Translations under genes and position numbers: made by a program
In this document: in pieces, positions 16,297 to 24,800 of the stretch
Layout: each line of letters begins with the position of its first letter
Numbering within the stretch: the first letter of the stretch is position 1
The notes under the pieces: model-generated
What the model was told of the DNA's origin: nothing
Database searches by the model: none
What the model saw: only the letters and a program-made list of their open reading frames with translations
Assembly: GCF_041346945.1 (NCBI RefSeq)
Contig: NZ_CP166850.1
Coordinates: 9,718,501 to 9,782,500, forward strand
Length of the DNA: 64,000 bases
Direction of reading: 5' to 3'
From: Amycolatopsis sp. cg9
GTDB lineage: Bacteria > Actinomycetota > Actinomycetes > Mycobacteriales > Pseudonocardiaceae

Positions 16297-17309
16297 ACCC
16301 GGGCCTTTCCGAGCGACTCACCGAGGATGCCGGTGGGCCGGATCATCAGGACCAGCACCAGCAGGACGAACGCGACGATGTCGCGCCACCCGCCGCCGAA
16401 CAGCGACTGGCCGTAGTTCTCCGCGACGCCGAGCAGCAGGCCGCCCAGCAGCGCGCCGCGCAGGTTGCCGATACCGCCGAGCACCGCCGCGGTGAACGCC
16501 TTGATGCCGAGCAGGAAGCCGCCCTGGTACCACGCGCCCTGCGGGATCTTCATCATGTAGAACAGCGCCGCCGCACCGGCGAGCAGGCCGCCGATGAGGA
16601 AGGTCAGCATGATGACGCGTTCCTTGTTGACGCCCATCAGCGTCGCGGTGTCCGGGTCCTGCGCCACGGCGCGGATGCCGCGCCCGAACTTCGTCTTGTT
16701 GACGAAGTAGTTGGCGCCCAGCATCAACAGGATCGACGCGACGACCGTGATGATCGTGACGTTGGTGATGCTGCCGCCGAAGAGCGTGAAGACTTCCTGG
16801 TTGCGCATGAGGCGGATGCCCAGCTCGGGGTTGCCGCCGCGCCAGATGAAGATGAGCTGCTGCAGCACGAACGAGGCGCCGATCGCGGTGATCAGGAAGA
16901 CGAGCTTGGGTGCCCCGCGTTTTCTCAGCGGCCGGTAGGCGACCCGTTCGAGGACCACCGCCGTACCGCCGGAGATCGCCATCGACGCCAGCAACGCGAG
17001 CAGCAGGAAGCCGATCAGCTCGATCACGGTGAGCGTGGGCGTGTTACCGGGGCGGAAGCCGAGGCCGTAGAAGGTGAACCACGTCGCGTAGACGCCGTAG
17101 ATGAACACCTCGGAGTGGGCGAAGTTGATGAGCTTCAGGACGCCGTAAACGAGCGTGTAGCCCAGCGCCACGAGCGCGTAGATGCTGCCGTAGGCCAGCC
17201 CGTCGAACGTGTTGTTCCAGAACTGGTCGAGGAACGCGTTCACGTCGAACGTGATCCAGCTGTCGCTCTGCGCCAGAACGACCGAGCTCAGGTGATGAGT
17301 CAATGACAC
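16293..17309 (-). CDS. livH: Branched-chain amino acid ABC transporter permease LivH
   Basis: A 338-residue permease. After an extracytoplasmic N-terminal stretch the family signature GLAYGSIYALVALGYTLVYG appears, followed by about eight membrane helices and the coupling loop RAVAQDPDTATLMGVN. Start GTG 17309, with GGAGA upstream. A hairpin lies between this gene and the substrate-binding-protein gene, so part of the transcription probably stops before it. Confidence 0.92.
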   Translation of the reverse strand: MSLTHHLSSVVLAQSDSWITFDVNAFLDQFWNNTFDGLAYGSIYALVALGYTLVYGVLKLINFAHSEVFIYGVYATWFTFYGLGFRPGNTPTLTVIELIGFLLLALLASMAISGGTAVVLERVAYRPLRKRGAPKLVFLITAIGASFVLQQLIFIWRGGNPELGIRLMRNQEVFTLFGGSITNVTIITVVASILLMLGANYFVNKTKFGRGIRAVAQDPDTATLMGVNKERVIMLTFLIGGLLAGAAALFYMMKIPQGAWYQGGFLLGIKAFTAAVLGGIGNLRGALLGGLLLGVAENYGQSLFGGGWRDIVAFVLLVLVLMIRPTGILGESLGKARV

Positions 17310-17330
17310 ACTAGTTCTCCATGTGGGACC

Positions 17331-17373
17331 GGGGTGCTCACCCGGCGGGATCCAGCCGCCGGGCGAGCACCCC
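17331..17373. terminator. Attenuating hairpin between binding-protein gene and livH
   Basis: Two 18-base arms (17331-17348 and 17356-17373) with one mismatch and a seven-base loop, just after the binding-protein stop on the minus strand. A hairpin here would let the binding protein be made in excess over the membrane proteins, a usual arrangement for ABC importers. Confidence 0.75.
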
Positions 17374-17397
17374 GGGAATCAGAACGGAAGCGTTGCG

Positions 17398-18609
17398 CTA
17401 CTTGATCTCGGTGTTGCGGACGATCTTCCCGCCCTCGACCTTGTAGGTCCACACGGTCGTGCTGGACAGCTCGCCCTTGTCGTCCCACTTGAAGTGCTTC
17501 GTGATGCCCTGGCCGTCGTAGGTCTTGACGAAGTCCAGCAGGCCCGCGCGGTCCTTCTTGCCCGCGTCGATGCCCTTGAGCAGGATCGTCGCCAGGTCGT
17601 AGGCCTCGGGCGAGTAGGTGCCCGGGTCCTTGCCGACGGCGGCCTTGTAGGCGTCGGTGAACTTGGTGAACTGGTCAGCCGGGACGCACGGGCAGGTGAA
17701 GTACGCCTTCGAGGCCGCCTCGCCGGCGCCCTTGACGAACTCGTCGTCCTTGACACCGTCCGGGCCGACGAACTTGGCCTCGACACCCGCGTCGTTCAGC
17801 TGCTGCGCGAAGGGCGCGGCTTCCTGGTAGTACCCGGAGTAGAACACCGCGTCCGGCTTCTCGCTCTTGATCTTGTTGACCACGGCCGAGAAGTCGGTCT
17901 GCTTCGTCTTGACGCTGTCCTGGCAGGTGCCCTTGTCGCCGAGCGCCTGGATGGTCGACGCGGCGAGGCCGGTGCCGTAGTCGGAGTCGTCCTTGATGAC
18001 GCACACCTTGGCGGCCTTGAGCTCACCGGTCATGAACTTCGCGGCGGCCGGGCCCTGGGTGTTGTCGTTGCCCAGACCGCGGAAGAAGGTCTTCCAGCCG
18101 TTCTGGGACAGGGTCGGGTTGGTGGCCGACGGGGTGACCGTGACCAGGCCCGCGCCGTTGAAGATGTTGCCCGCGGCCTTGGACTCGCCGGAGAACGGCA
18201 GGCCGACGACGCCGATGATGGCCGGCGTGTTGACGATCTGCGTCACGATGCCGGGCGCCTTGTCGGGCGTGCCCTCGGTGTCGAACTGCTCCAGCTTGAC
18301 CTGGCAGCCCGGGTTCGCCTTGTTGTGCTGGTCCACGGCGAGCTTCGCGCCGTTCAGGATGTTGACGCCCAGCGCGGCGTTGGCGCCGTTGATGGTGCCC
18401 GCGTACGCGATGGAAGTCGGGGAACACTGGGCCTTGCCGTCACCGGCCGGGTCGGCCGCGTCGGCGGCGGCGGACGGAGCCGCGGCCTGGGACTGCGAGC
18501 TCGCGCTGCTGTCACCCGAGCCGCTGTCGGTCCGTGCCGAACACGCGCTGAGCGAAATGGCCCCGGCAGCGGCCAGCACGATGAACCGCGCAAGTCGTGC
18601 TTTCTGCAC
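17398..18609 (-). CDS. livK: Branched-chain amino acid ABC transporter substrate-binding lipoprotein
   Basis: A 403-residue periplasmic-binding-protein-like lipoprotein. Residues 1-21 form a lipoprotein signal with lipobox LSAC; a Ser/Asp-rich linker follows. The mature part has the two-lobed type I fold: INGANAALGVNILNGAKLAV, GVVGLPFSGESKAAGNIFNG and VFYSGYYQEAAPFAQQL. Start GTG 18609 is set by GGAGGA five bases upstream; a TTG at 18621 would run through that site. First gene of the liv operon. The exact ligand (Leu/Ile/Val, amide or urea) is not readable. Confidence 0.88.
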   Translation of the reverse strand: MQKARLARFIVLAAAGAISLSACSARTDSGSGDSSASSQSQAAAPSAAADAADPAGDGKAQCSPTSIAYAGTINGANAALGVNILNGAKLAVDQHNKANPGCQVKLEQFDTEGTPDKAPGIVTQIVNTPAIIGVVGLPFSGESKAAGNIFNGAGLVTVTPSATNPTLSQNGWKTFFRGLGNDNTQGPAAAKFMTGELKAAKVCVIKDDSDYGTGLAASTIQALGDKGTCQDSVKTKQTDFSAVVNKIKSEKPDAVFYSGYYQEAAPFAQQLNDAGVEAKFVGPDGVKDDEFVKGAGEAASKAYFTCPCVPADQFTKFTDAYKAAVGKDPGTYSPEAYDLATILLKGIDAGKKDRAGLLDFVKTYDGQGITKHFKWDDKGELSSTTVWTYKVEGGKIVRNTEIK

Positions 18610-18654
18610 TCGTTCCTCCAAATGCCACCTGACCGCCCGGTAGGACGGCTGTCC

Positions 18655-18666
18655 CCATGTGGGACC
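18655..18666 (-). promoter_or_regulatory. 12-mer shared by two liv leaders
   Basis: CCATGTGGGACC occurs here, about 46 bases upstream of the binding-protein start, and again at 17319-17330, upstream of livH where it overlaps the ribosome-binding site. It could be an operator or an mRNA element, or chance. Confidence 0.3.
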
Positions 18667-18953
18667 TGACTGGCCGCTGAAAGTAGCCGCCCCGGGAGCC
18701 GTTGCACAGAGTCACACGTGCTCTTGTAGCCACATCGTGACGGTCGTCACGAGTATTAACGTATGATTTACACCCGCTCGTCGTAATTTGACCAGCGGGT
18801 TGTGACTCTCGGTGCTCAACAGCCCGCAGAGTGCCCCTTGACGCCCGGTTCAAGGTGTGCAGAGTCTACGGACCGCGAGACGATCACCGCGCCCGGCCAC
18901 GCCGGGAAGGTTCGCAAAGGTACCAACAACGCCCTTTCGGGCACCCGGAGCGT

Positions 18954-19000
18954 CACGAAAAAGAGGCGCACCGGCTGCCCGGCGCGCGCCTCTTTTCGTG
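18954..19000. terminator. Terminator after pdtaR
   Basis: Arms CACGAAAAAGAGGCGC (18954-18969) and GCGCCTCTTTTCGTG (18986-19000) form a stem ending in a T-rich run on the minus strand, directly after the pdtaR stop. It has the form of an intrinsic terminator and may work both ways. Confidence 0.8.
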
Positions 19001-19005
19001 GTCGG

Positions 19006-19620
19006 TCAGCTCCCGATGCTCTCCACAACAGCCTCGGCCACGGCCTTCATGGTGGTCCGGCGGTCCATGGCGGTCCGCTGGATCCACCGGAAGGCATCGG
19101 GCTCGGTGAGCCCCTGGCGGCTCATGAGCAGCCCCTTGGCCCGGTCGATGACCTTGCGCGTCTCGAGCCGATCGGTGAGCCCGGCAACCTCGGCCTCGAG
19201 CGCCTGCAACTCGGAGAACCGGCTGACGGCGAGCTCGATGGCGGGCACGAGGTCGCGCTTCGCGAAGGGCTTGACCAGGTAGGCCATGGTCCCGGCGTCC
19301 CTCGCGCGCTCGACGAGGTCCCGCTGGCTGAAAGCGGTGAGGATGACGACCGGAGCGATCCGGTCCCCGGTGATCTTCGAAGCGGCCTCGATGCCGTCGA
19401 GCTTCGGCATCTTGACGTCGAGGATCACGAGATCGGGCTTGAGGTCGGTGGCCAGCGCGATGGCCTGCTCCCCGTCCCCGGCTTCCCCGACGACTTCGTA
19501 GCCTTCTTCGCGCAGCATTTCGACGAGGTCCAGCCGGATGAGCGCCTCGTCCTCCGCAACGAGCACCCGTCGCTGCGGCACGGTGGCGGCACCGTTGGCC
19601 TCGGTAGCCTGATCGGTCAC
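19006..19620 (-). CDS. pdtaR: ANTAR-domain response regulator PdtaR
   Basis: A 204-residue response regulator. Receiver domain: acidic pair in VLVAEDEALIR, phospho-acceptor Asp in LVILDVKMPKLDG, and the switch residues in VVILTAFSQRD and AYLVKPFAKRDL. The C-terminal ~60 residues are an ANTAR RNA-binding domain (LETRKVIDRAKGLLMSRQGL, DAFRWIQRTAMDRR), which acts as an antiterminator by binding dual-hexaloop RNAs. Start GTG 19620 has AGGAGGA upstream; a longer frame is rejected. It matches mycobacterial Rv1626 in length and order. Its cognate kinase PdtaS is not in the window. Confidence 0.92.
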   Translation of the reverse strand: MTDQATEANGAATVPQRRVLVAEDEALIRLDLVEMLREEGYEVVGEAGDGEQAIALATDLKPDLVILDVKMPKLDGIEAASKITGDRIAPVVILTAFSQRDLVERARDAGTMAYLVKPFAKRDLVPAIELAVSRFSELQALEAEVAGLTDRLETRKVIDRAKGLLMSRQGLTEPDAFRWIQRTAMDRRTTMKAVAEAVVESIGS

Positions 19621-19795
19621 CGGGGTCCTCCTGAAGACTCGGCGGGACGGTCGGTTTTCGCGGCTTCCCGCGAACCTGAAGCCTACCGGGAACGATCCAG
19701 TTCCCGAGATGGCGTTCACCACTCAGTGGCGCGGACGACACTCCTGGCCCCGAGAGTCGCCGGGAGGCGGTGATCCCGTAGGGTTGCTGCGTCGC

Positions 19796-19869
19796 GCCCC
19801 CGTAGCCCAACTGGCAGAGGCAACGGATTCAAAACCCGTCCAGTGTGAGTTCGAATCTCACCGGGGGCA
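19796..19869 (+). tRNA. tRNA with CAA anticodon (Leu by the code), class I shape
   Basis: A 74-base cloverleaf. Acceptor arms GCCCCCG (19796-19802) and CGGGGGC (19862-19868) pair perfectly, with discriminator A at 19869. The anticodon loop TTCAAAA (19828-19834) gives CAA, which reads UUG Leu codons. The T-arm GTGAG-TTCGAAT-CTCAC is perfect. The variable region is only five bases (19840-19844), whereas leucine tRNAs normally have a long variable arm. Pair 31-39 is an A-C mismatch. CCA is not encoded. It marks the left edge of the accessory island. Confidence 0.85.
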
Positions 19870-20034
19870 CTCGCGAGCACCTGCAGAGTTCTGCAGCTGA
19901 CCAGCATAACTGTGGCGTCAGCCGATCACCGGGCCACCGGCAACGACCGGCTGCGCGCGGCCGAAGACGGCGGTGCGCGGTCTATTCGCGGTCCACGAGA
20001 AGCTGTGGCGTCGGTCACGCTAGCGTGTTGTTGC

Positions 20035-21021
20035 ATGAGCTTCGACTTCGGCGACGTCCCAACGTGGATATCAGCCATCTCCGCCACAGGAGCCCTCATC
20101 GCGGCAGGTTTCGCTGCATGGTGGACCTCCAAGACTGCAACGTCAGCTGGCCAGCAAGTGGTGGCGGTCCGTGAGCAGGTTGAGGCAGAACGCGAGCAGC
20201 TCGAACTCGCGAAAGGCGAGGCTGAACGCCAACAAGCGTTGGCGGCGCAAGCCGACGAACGCGCAGCGGCCGCTGCCGAGCGCGAACGCGTAGCAGCCGA
20301 GGCAGCCGAGAGCCGAGCAGAAGCAGCAGCCCAGCGTGAACGGGCCGCATATAGGGCAGCTGAAGATCGCTTCCTGCGCGCACAACTCGACACTCGCGCA
20401 CCGACGGTCTACGCAAGAGCAACGCCAGGCTCAGTACTACGTGAGCACACTGTCGCGACCGTCGATGGCCCCTCGCCCACGCCGCTCCTCGCAGTGGTGC
20501 CGCTGGCGACTTATCAAGAGAATCCAAACGCAATATTTTGGAGCAGTCGATATTCGATAAGCGAGACAGTTAGCATACCGGACGACAAATTCTATGTATT
20601 CGTTCTCACTGCAACAATTCAATTTGTCAACAGCTCAGATGTTCCCGCGCGGATCGACTTTCCCAATCTTGAAAACGTTACCCTGCTCGGCCGCCGTTGG
20701 GGTCAGGAACTAGTTGTGCCGCCACGAGAAGCTCGACACGTTGTCGCCCGAAGAAAACTCGAATCCGCCGGCATGAAGACCAACGAAGGGATTGGAAATC
20801 CCAACGTCACCACTCTCGATCTTGAGTACTGGGTACGCGATCTTGGGACAAATGTACGTGACACATTCCGTCTCTGCCTTGACATGCGGTACTTTGAGCG
20901 CGACGGCTCACGATTGACCGTGAAGCCCGAACCAGCATTCCCCTGGGAGGAATGCTTCGGAGGACAAATAAAGCAGCGCCTATACGAGCAACTCGACACA
21001 GGTGAACACTTTGACAAATGA
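20035..21021 (+). CDS. Membrane-anchored coiled-coil protein, unknown function
   Basis: A 328-residue protein I do not recognise. One N-terminal membrane helix (ISAISATGALIAAGFAAWW, residues about 12-31) is followed by a long Ala/Glu/Arg-rich coiled coil (about residues 40-115) and a C-terminal domain of strands and loops. The second half of the gene is clearly less GC-rich than its neighbours (for example 20530-20660). Start ATG 20035 is chosen because the protein then opens just before the membrane helix. It lies between a tRNA and a broken integrase, so it is probably cargo of an old integrated element; phage-exclusion or signalling roles are only guesses. Confidence 0.65.
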   Translation: MSFDFGDVPTWISAISATGALIAAGFAAWWTSKTATSAGQQVVAVREQVEAEREQLELAKGEAERQQALAAQADERAAAAAERERVAAEAAESRAEAAAQRERAAYRAAEDRFLRAQLDTRAPTVYARATPGSVLREHTVATVDGPSPTPLLAVVPLATYQENPNAIFWSSRYSISETVSIPDDKFYVFVLTATIQFVNSSDVPARIDFPNLENVTLLGRRWGQELVVPPREARHVVARRKLESAGMKTNEGIGNPNVTTLDLEYWVRDLGTNVRDTFRLCLDMRYFERDGSRLTVKPEPAFPWEECFGGQIKQRLYEQLDTGEHFDK

Positions 21022-21051
21022 ATAAAATAATTGCCGATCTATGTTTCCAAG

Positions 21052-21329
21052 TCAAGAATTCGCGCAATTCGCTTCCGCACTTTCCCCCTGCCAGTCGAGT
21101 GCTCTCTCGATGCGGTCGTGGGCGGCCGGCTCCAGGCCGGCGATCACCTTGGCGTAGATCTGGTGCAGTACGGCGACCGAGTGGCCGGCCCACTCGGCTC
21201 ACTGCGTAGACGGCACCCCAGCGGACAGCCAGGTGGACATACAAGCGTGCCGCAGGTCGTAGGGGCGCTTCGCCAGCGGCGAGGCGTACTCGCCCTCTGA
21301 GAGCGCACCCTTCCGCGCCTTGTCCTAGA
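21052..21329 (-). pseudogene. Tyrosine recombinase (integrase) remnant
   Basis: Reading the minus strand gives a C-terminal integrase fragment: SPLAKRPYDLRHACMSTWL, then SAGVPST-Q, an in-frame TGA, then AEWAGHSVAVLHQIYAKV. The RPYDLRHA box, the AEWAGHS box and the later Tyr are the conserved His/Arg/Tyr motifs of phage-type tyrosine recombinases. Another stop (TAG) lies just upstream of DKARKGAL, and the N-terminal and central domains are missing. The gene is thus dead. Together with the tRNA 1.2 kb away it marks a decayed integrative element. Confidence 0.8.
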
Positions 21330-21438
21330 CACGGTGGCGAAACGTTACCGCGAGACTAGGACGCTGCACTCTCGGAACGCCGTCACCTCGCGCCGGCCGC
21401 CGTCACGAACTCGAGTGTCGCCGCGGGTCACACGACTG

Positions 21439-21475
21439 AGGGACTGCACGGTTGACTCGCAACCGTACAGTCCCT
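21439..21475. terminator. Strong hairpin after the immunity-candidate gene
   Basis: Sixteen-base arms (21439-21454 and 21460-21475) with a single mismatch and the five-base loop ACTCG. It lies 18 bases beyond the stop of the minus-strand gene at 21494 and probably ends the RHS/immunity transcript. Confidence 0.75.
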
Positions 21476-21493
21476 TATGAAAGAGTGACCGTC

Positions 21494-21838
21494 CTAAGCG
21501 GACTCTGCTCCGTCGTGGAACACCTCGAGGCGGACCTTTGCCGCTGCCTCGTTGTCCAACCAGCGCAACTCGAACTGCTCGCCGTACCAGTCGAGCCGAG
21601 CCGTCTCCAGTTCCTCCTGCGCGCTTTCCATTCCCGGATCCGCGCGATCCTCGTACCGCCAGTGCTCCGGTTGGTCCAAGTCCCGTCGCGCGAAAACCAT
21701 GTCGACGTAAGTGACATCGTCAGCGCTCTTCACGAGCTCGGGAACCGTGACGTGGAGGTATCCCTCGATGCGCGTCCCGTCCGATACTTCGGCGATCCGG
21801 TCAGCGAACGCGAATTCGTTCGACGTGTCGTGCTCCAT
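21494..21838 (-). CDS. Small acidic protein, candidate immunity protein for the RHS toxin
   Basis: A 114-residue acidic cytoplasmic protein with no signal or membrane segment and no family I can name. Start ATG 21838 is preceded by GGGAGGTG. It begins 16 bases after the stop of the RHS gene on the same strand and is followed by a hairpin. Position and size are those of the immunity gene that accompanies polymorphic toxins, and the strongly acidic sequence (for example ESAQEELETARLDWYGEQFE) suits binding a basic toxin tip. Function is inferred from context only. Confidence 0.6.
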   Translation of the reverse strand: MEHDTSNEFAFADRIAEVSDGTRIEGYLHVTVPELVKSADDVTYVDMVFARRDLDQPEHWRYEDRADPGMESAQEELETARLDWYGEQFELRWLDNEAAAKVRLEVFHDGAESA

Positions 21839-21854
21839 GGGCACCTCCCGCGGG

Positions 21855-24800
21855 TCAGTGTCGCACATGGTAGTTGTTGGTGTACTTCTTGTTGACGCGA
21901 CCAGACTCGAAGTTGGACTGCCAGCCACGCCGCCCCTTGTTCTCCGGGGATCGGTATTGGCGTTTCCCGTTGCGGGAGACCCAGCGGACGCTGCCGCGCT
22001 TCGTGACGGTCTTCTTGGCGAGGGGGCCGACCCAGATACGACCGGCCACCCTGGATTGGCGGAAGGTCGCCTTGACGCCCTTGTAGACGAATCCTTGCGA
22101 ACGCCGGGCCGCCTTGAGGATCGTACCGACCCCGCGGGCGAACTTGGCTGCCTTGTAAGCACCGATCGCCGCGCCGACGGCGGCCGTGCCGATCCCGGCG
22201 GTGAGGACGCCGGCGAGGGCTTGCGCGCCGTACCGTGCTGCCGCTCCCCAGTTCCCCTGGATGGCGTTTCCTGCCGCAGCCACCCCGCTCGCGATGGTTC
22301 CGATCGGTCCGGGGATCCACGAGGCGACTTCGGCCACCTTGGTCACGACGCTCACGATCGAGCTGAACCAGGAGCCGCCGTCGAGGTCCATCGCGTTGAT
22401 CGGGTCGCCGGCGACGTAGTCGTAATCGTTGGCGGAACCCCCGTCGACCGGGTCGACGGAGAGGAAGCGGCCGAGCAGCGGGCTGTAGGGCCGGGCCCCC
22501 ATCTGCACCACGGACAGCGCGCCCGTGTGCTCGTAGGGACGCTGGTACTGGCCGAGCCAGCCGTAGTCCATCGAGCCCGGGGCGTTGTCCGGCACGTTCT
22601 GGCTGTCGACCGCACCCGAGGCGGTCAACGGCTGCCCGTACGGGTCGAAGGTCCGCAGCTCACCGACCTGGTGGCCCGAGGAGTCGGTGGACAACACCAG
22701 GTCGCCGCGCACCGACGGGTGGTCGTAGGTCGGCGTGAACGCTCCGTCGGAGCCAACCCTCGTCGTGTAGAGGACGCCACCAGGCAGGGTCAATGCGAGC
22801 GTGGTGAGCCGGCCATCGGCGGACAGGGTCAAGTCCGCGGTGTCGCCGTCGCTCGTGTAGCCGTACCGGACGACTGTGTTGTTGTCGCAGTCACGCGGGT
22901 CGCGTCGCACGATCCGGTCGGTCACGTCCCGGGTGTAGGCGATGTCGGCGTTGAGCGCCGGATTCGGGCCGACGCTCTTGACGCCGATGTTGCGGTCGGA
23001 ACCGTCCCAGGTCAGGGTCGTAGCCGTACCATCGGTCGCTTTCCAGCCGGTGGTGTTGCCGTTGGTGTCGTAGGTGAAGCCGGACAGGATTGTGGCACCT
23101 TCGGTGGCCAGCAGCCGGTCGGCCGCGTCGTAGCAGTACCGGGTTTCGGCGGTGCCGGAGGCGGTCTGGTCGAGCAGGCGCATCCGGTTGGTGTTCAGGC
23201 CCGCGTTCGCCTGGGTGCCGTTGGGACAGGTCGCGGACGCGGACGCGGTGTAGTCGTAGGTGTAGTGGTGCCCGGTGACGTAGGCCTCGGTGAGCCGCCC
23301 GACCCCGTCGTAGATGTAGTTGGGCGCGTCCGGCCGGGCATCGACGCCGGCGAGGGACTCGTCGATGATCGTCCCCGCCGACGTTCGACCGACCTTGCTG
23401 ACCAGATCTCTGCCGTCGCTGGTCTTCCAGCCGAGGGACAGGAGCCTGGCCGCGTTGTCCTTCGACGTCGACGCCAGTGAGGTGCCGTTGGCGTAGTCGA
23501 CGGTGGCGAGCTCACCGGCGTTGTCGTAGCCGACGGTGGCCAGGGTCTGACCATCGAGCTTCTGGGTGAGGGTCCTGCCCGCGTCGTCGTAGGTGGTGGA
23601 GATCGTCCTCGGCTGGTCCGCGGCGTTGGGTGGGGTGACGGTGGCGGAGGTGACGCGGCCCGCCTGGTCGTAGACGGTGCTGGTGCGCACGCCGTTGACG
23701 TCGGTGTAGCCCACCTCACGACCGAGGAAGTCGACCGTGGTCGTGACGGTGCCCTTGTCGTCGCTCATCGAGGTGGTGAGCGGGTCTCCGCCGACCGCGT
23801 AGTCGTGGGTTACGGTCCGCGCGGGGGCATCGGTGCTCGCGGGCACCTTGACCTGGACGGGCCGGTCTCGGCTGTCGTAGCTGGTGCAGGTCCACGCCCC
23901 GCCGGTCGCCTCGGCGATCACGCGCCCGGACGCGTCGTAGACCTGCTCGTCGACCCGCGCCGGGCCCGTCGCCGGGGCCGTCGACGTGGTCAGCTTCGCC
24001 AGGCCGCCCTGGTTGACCGCGGCGCTGCCGGCCACGCACGGGTTGACCCGCGTCTCGGTGTCGCCGTAGTACGAGTAGGTGGTTTTCGCGCCGGTGGCCA
24101 TGGTCTTGGCGGTCTTGCGCAGGTAGCCACTGCCGGGCGTCTCGTAGGAGACCGCCCCGGCGACCTTCAGCCCCGACGGGTTGGCCAGTCCGGACGTGGC
24201 CAGCCCGTACACCGGGTCGATCCCGCTGTCGCTGAAGCTGGTGGTTCCCGTCTTGTCCGCGACGCCGTCGGATTCCGACGCCGTGGTAGAGGTCTTGAGC
24301 CCGTAGTGCGGCCGCAGCTGCGTCCCAGGTACGGGCTGCTGGGTGCCGGACGGGGTGGTCCAGTGCAGTTCCAGCTGGGCGGTCAGGTCGAACTCGTAGT
24401 AGTCGACGCGAATTCGTTTGGCCTGGCCGGCGGAATCGGCGTGCACGACGCCCTGGCGCCACTTCGCGGTGGTGTTGATCCAGTCGTCGATGACGAGCTG
24501 GTCGTCGACCCACACGCGAACGCCGTCGTCGGCGAGCAGCCGCAACGTGTAGTCACCGGCGACGGGGAAGACGATGTCGCCGCCCGCGCGCAGCGAGTAG
24601 TGGTCCGCGGGAATTCCCGCGGTGGGCGCCACCGAACCCCAGTTCTTGACGAACGTGCCGTCCGCGGTGCCGAGTCCGGTGGTGTAGACCTTCGGCGCGC
24701 CGGAGAGCTGGTCGTTGTCGTACCAGGACACGGCGAGGCCGTTGATGCCTTCGTCGTAGCCGTTGTGGCCGTGGGACATTCCTCCCGGACAGGTACCGCC

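Noticed and set aside
18610..18621. Earlier TTG start for the liv binding protein
   Set aside because: It would translate through the GGAGGA site that serves the GTG at 18609.
19870..21500. A second copy of the tRNA 3' end (attR) after the integrase relic
   Set aside because: I compared the T-arm/acceptor sequence by eye and found no repeat here; it may lie further away or be lost.
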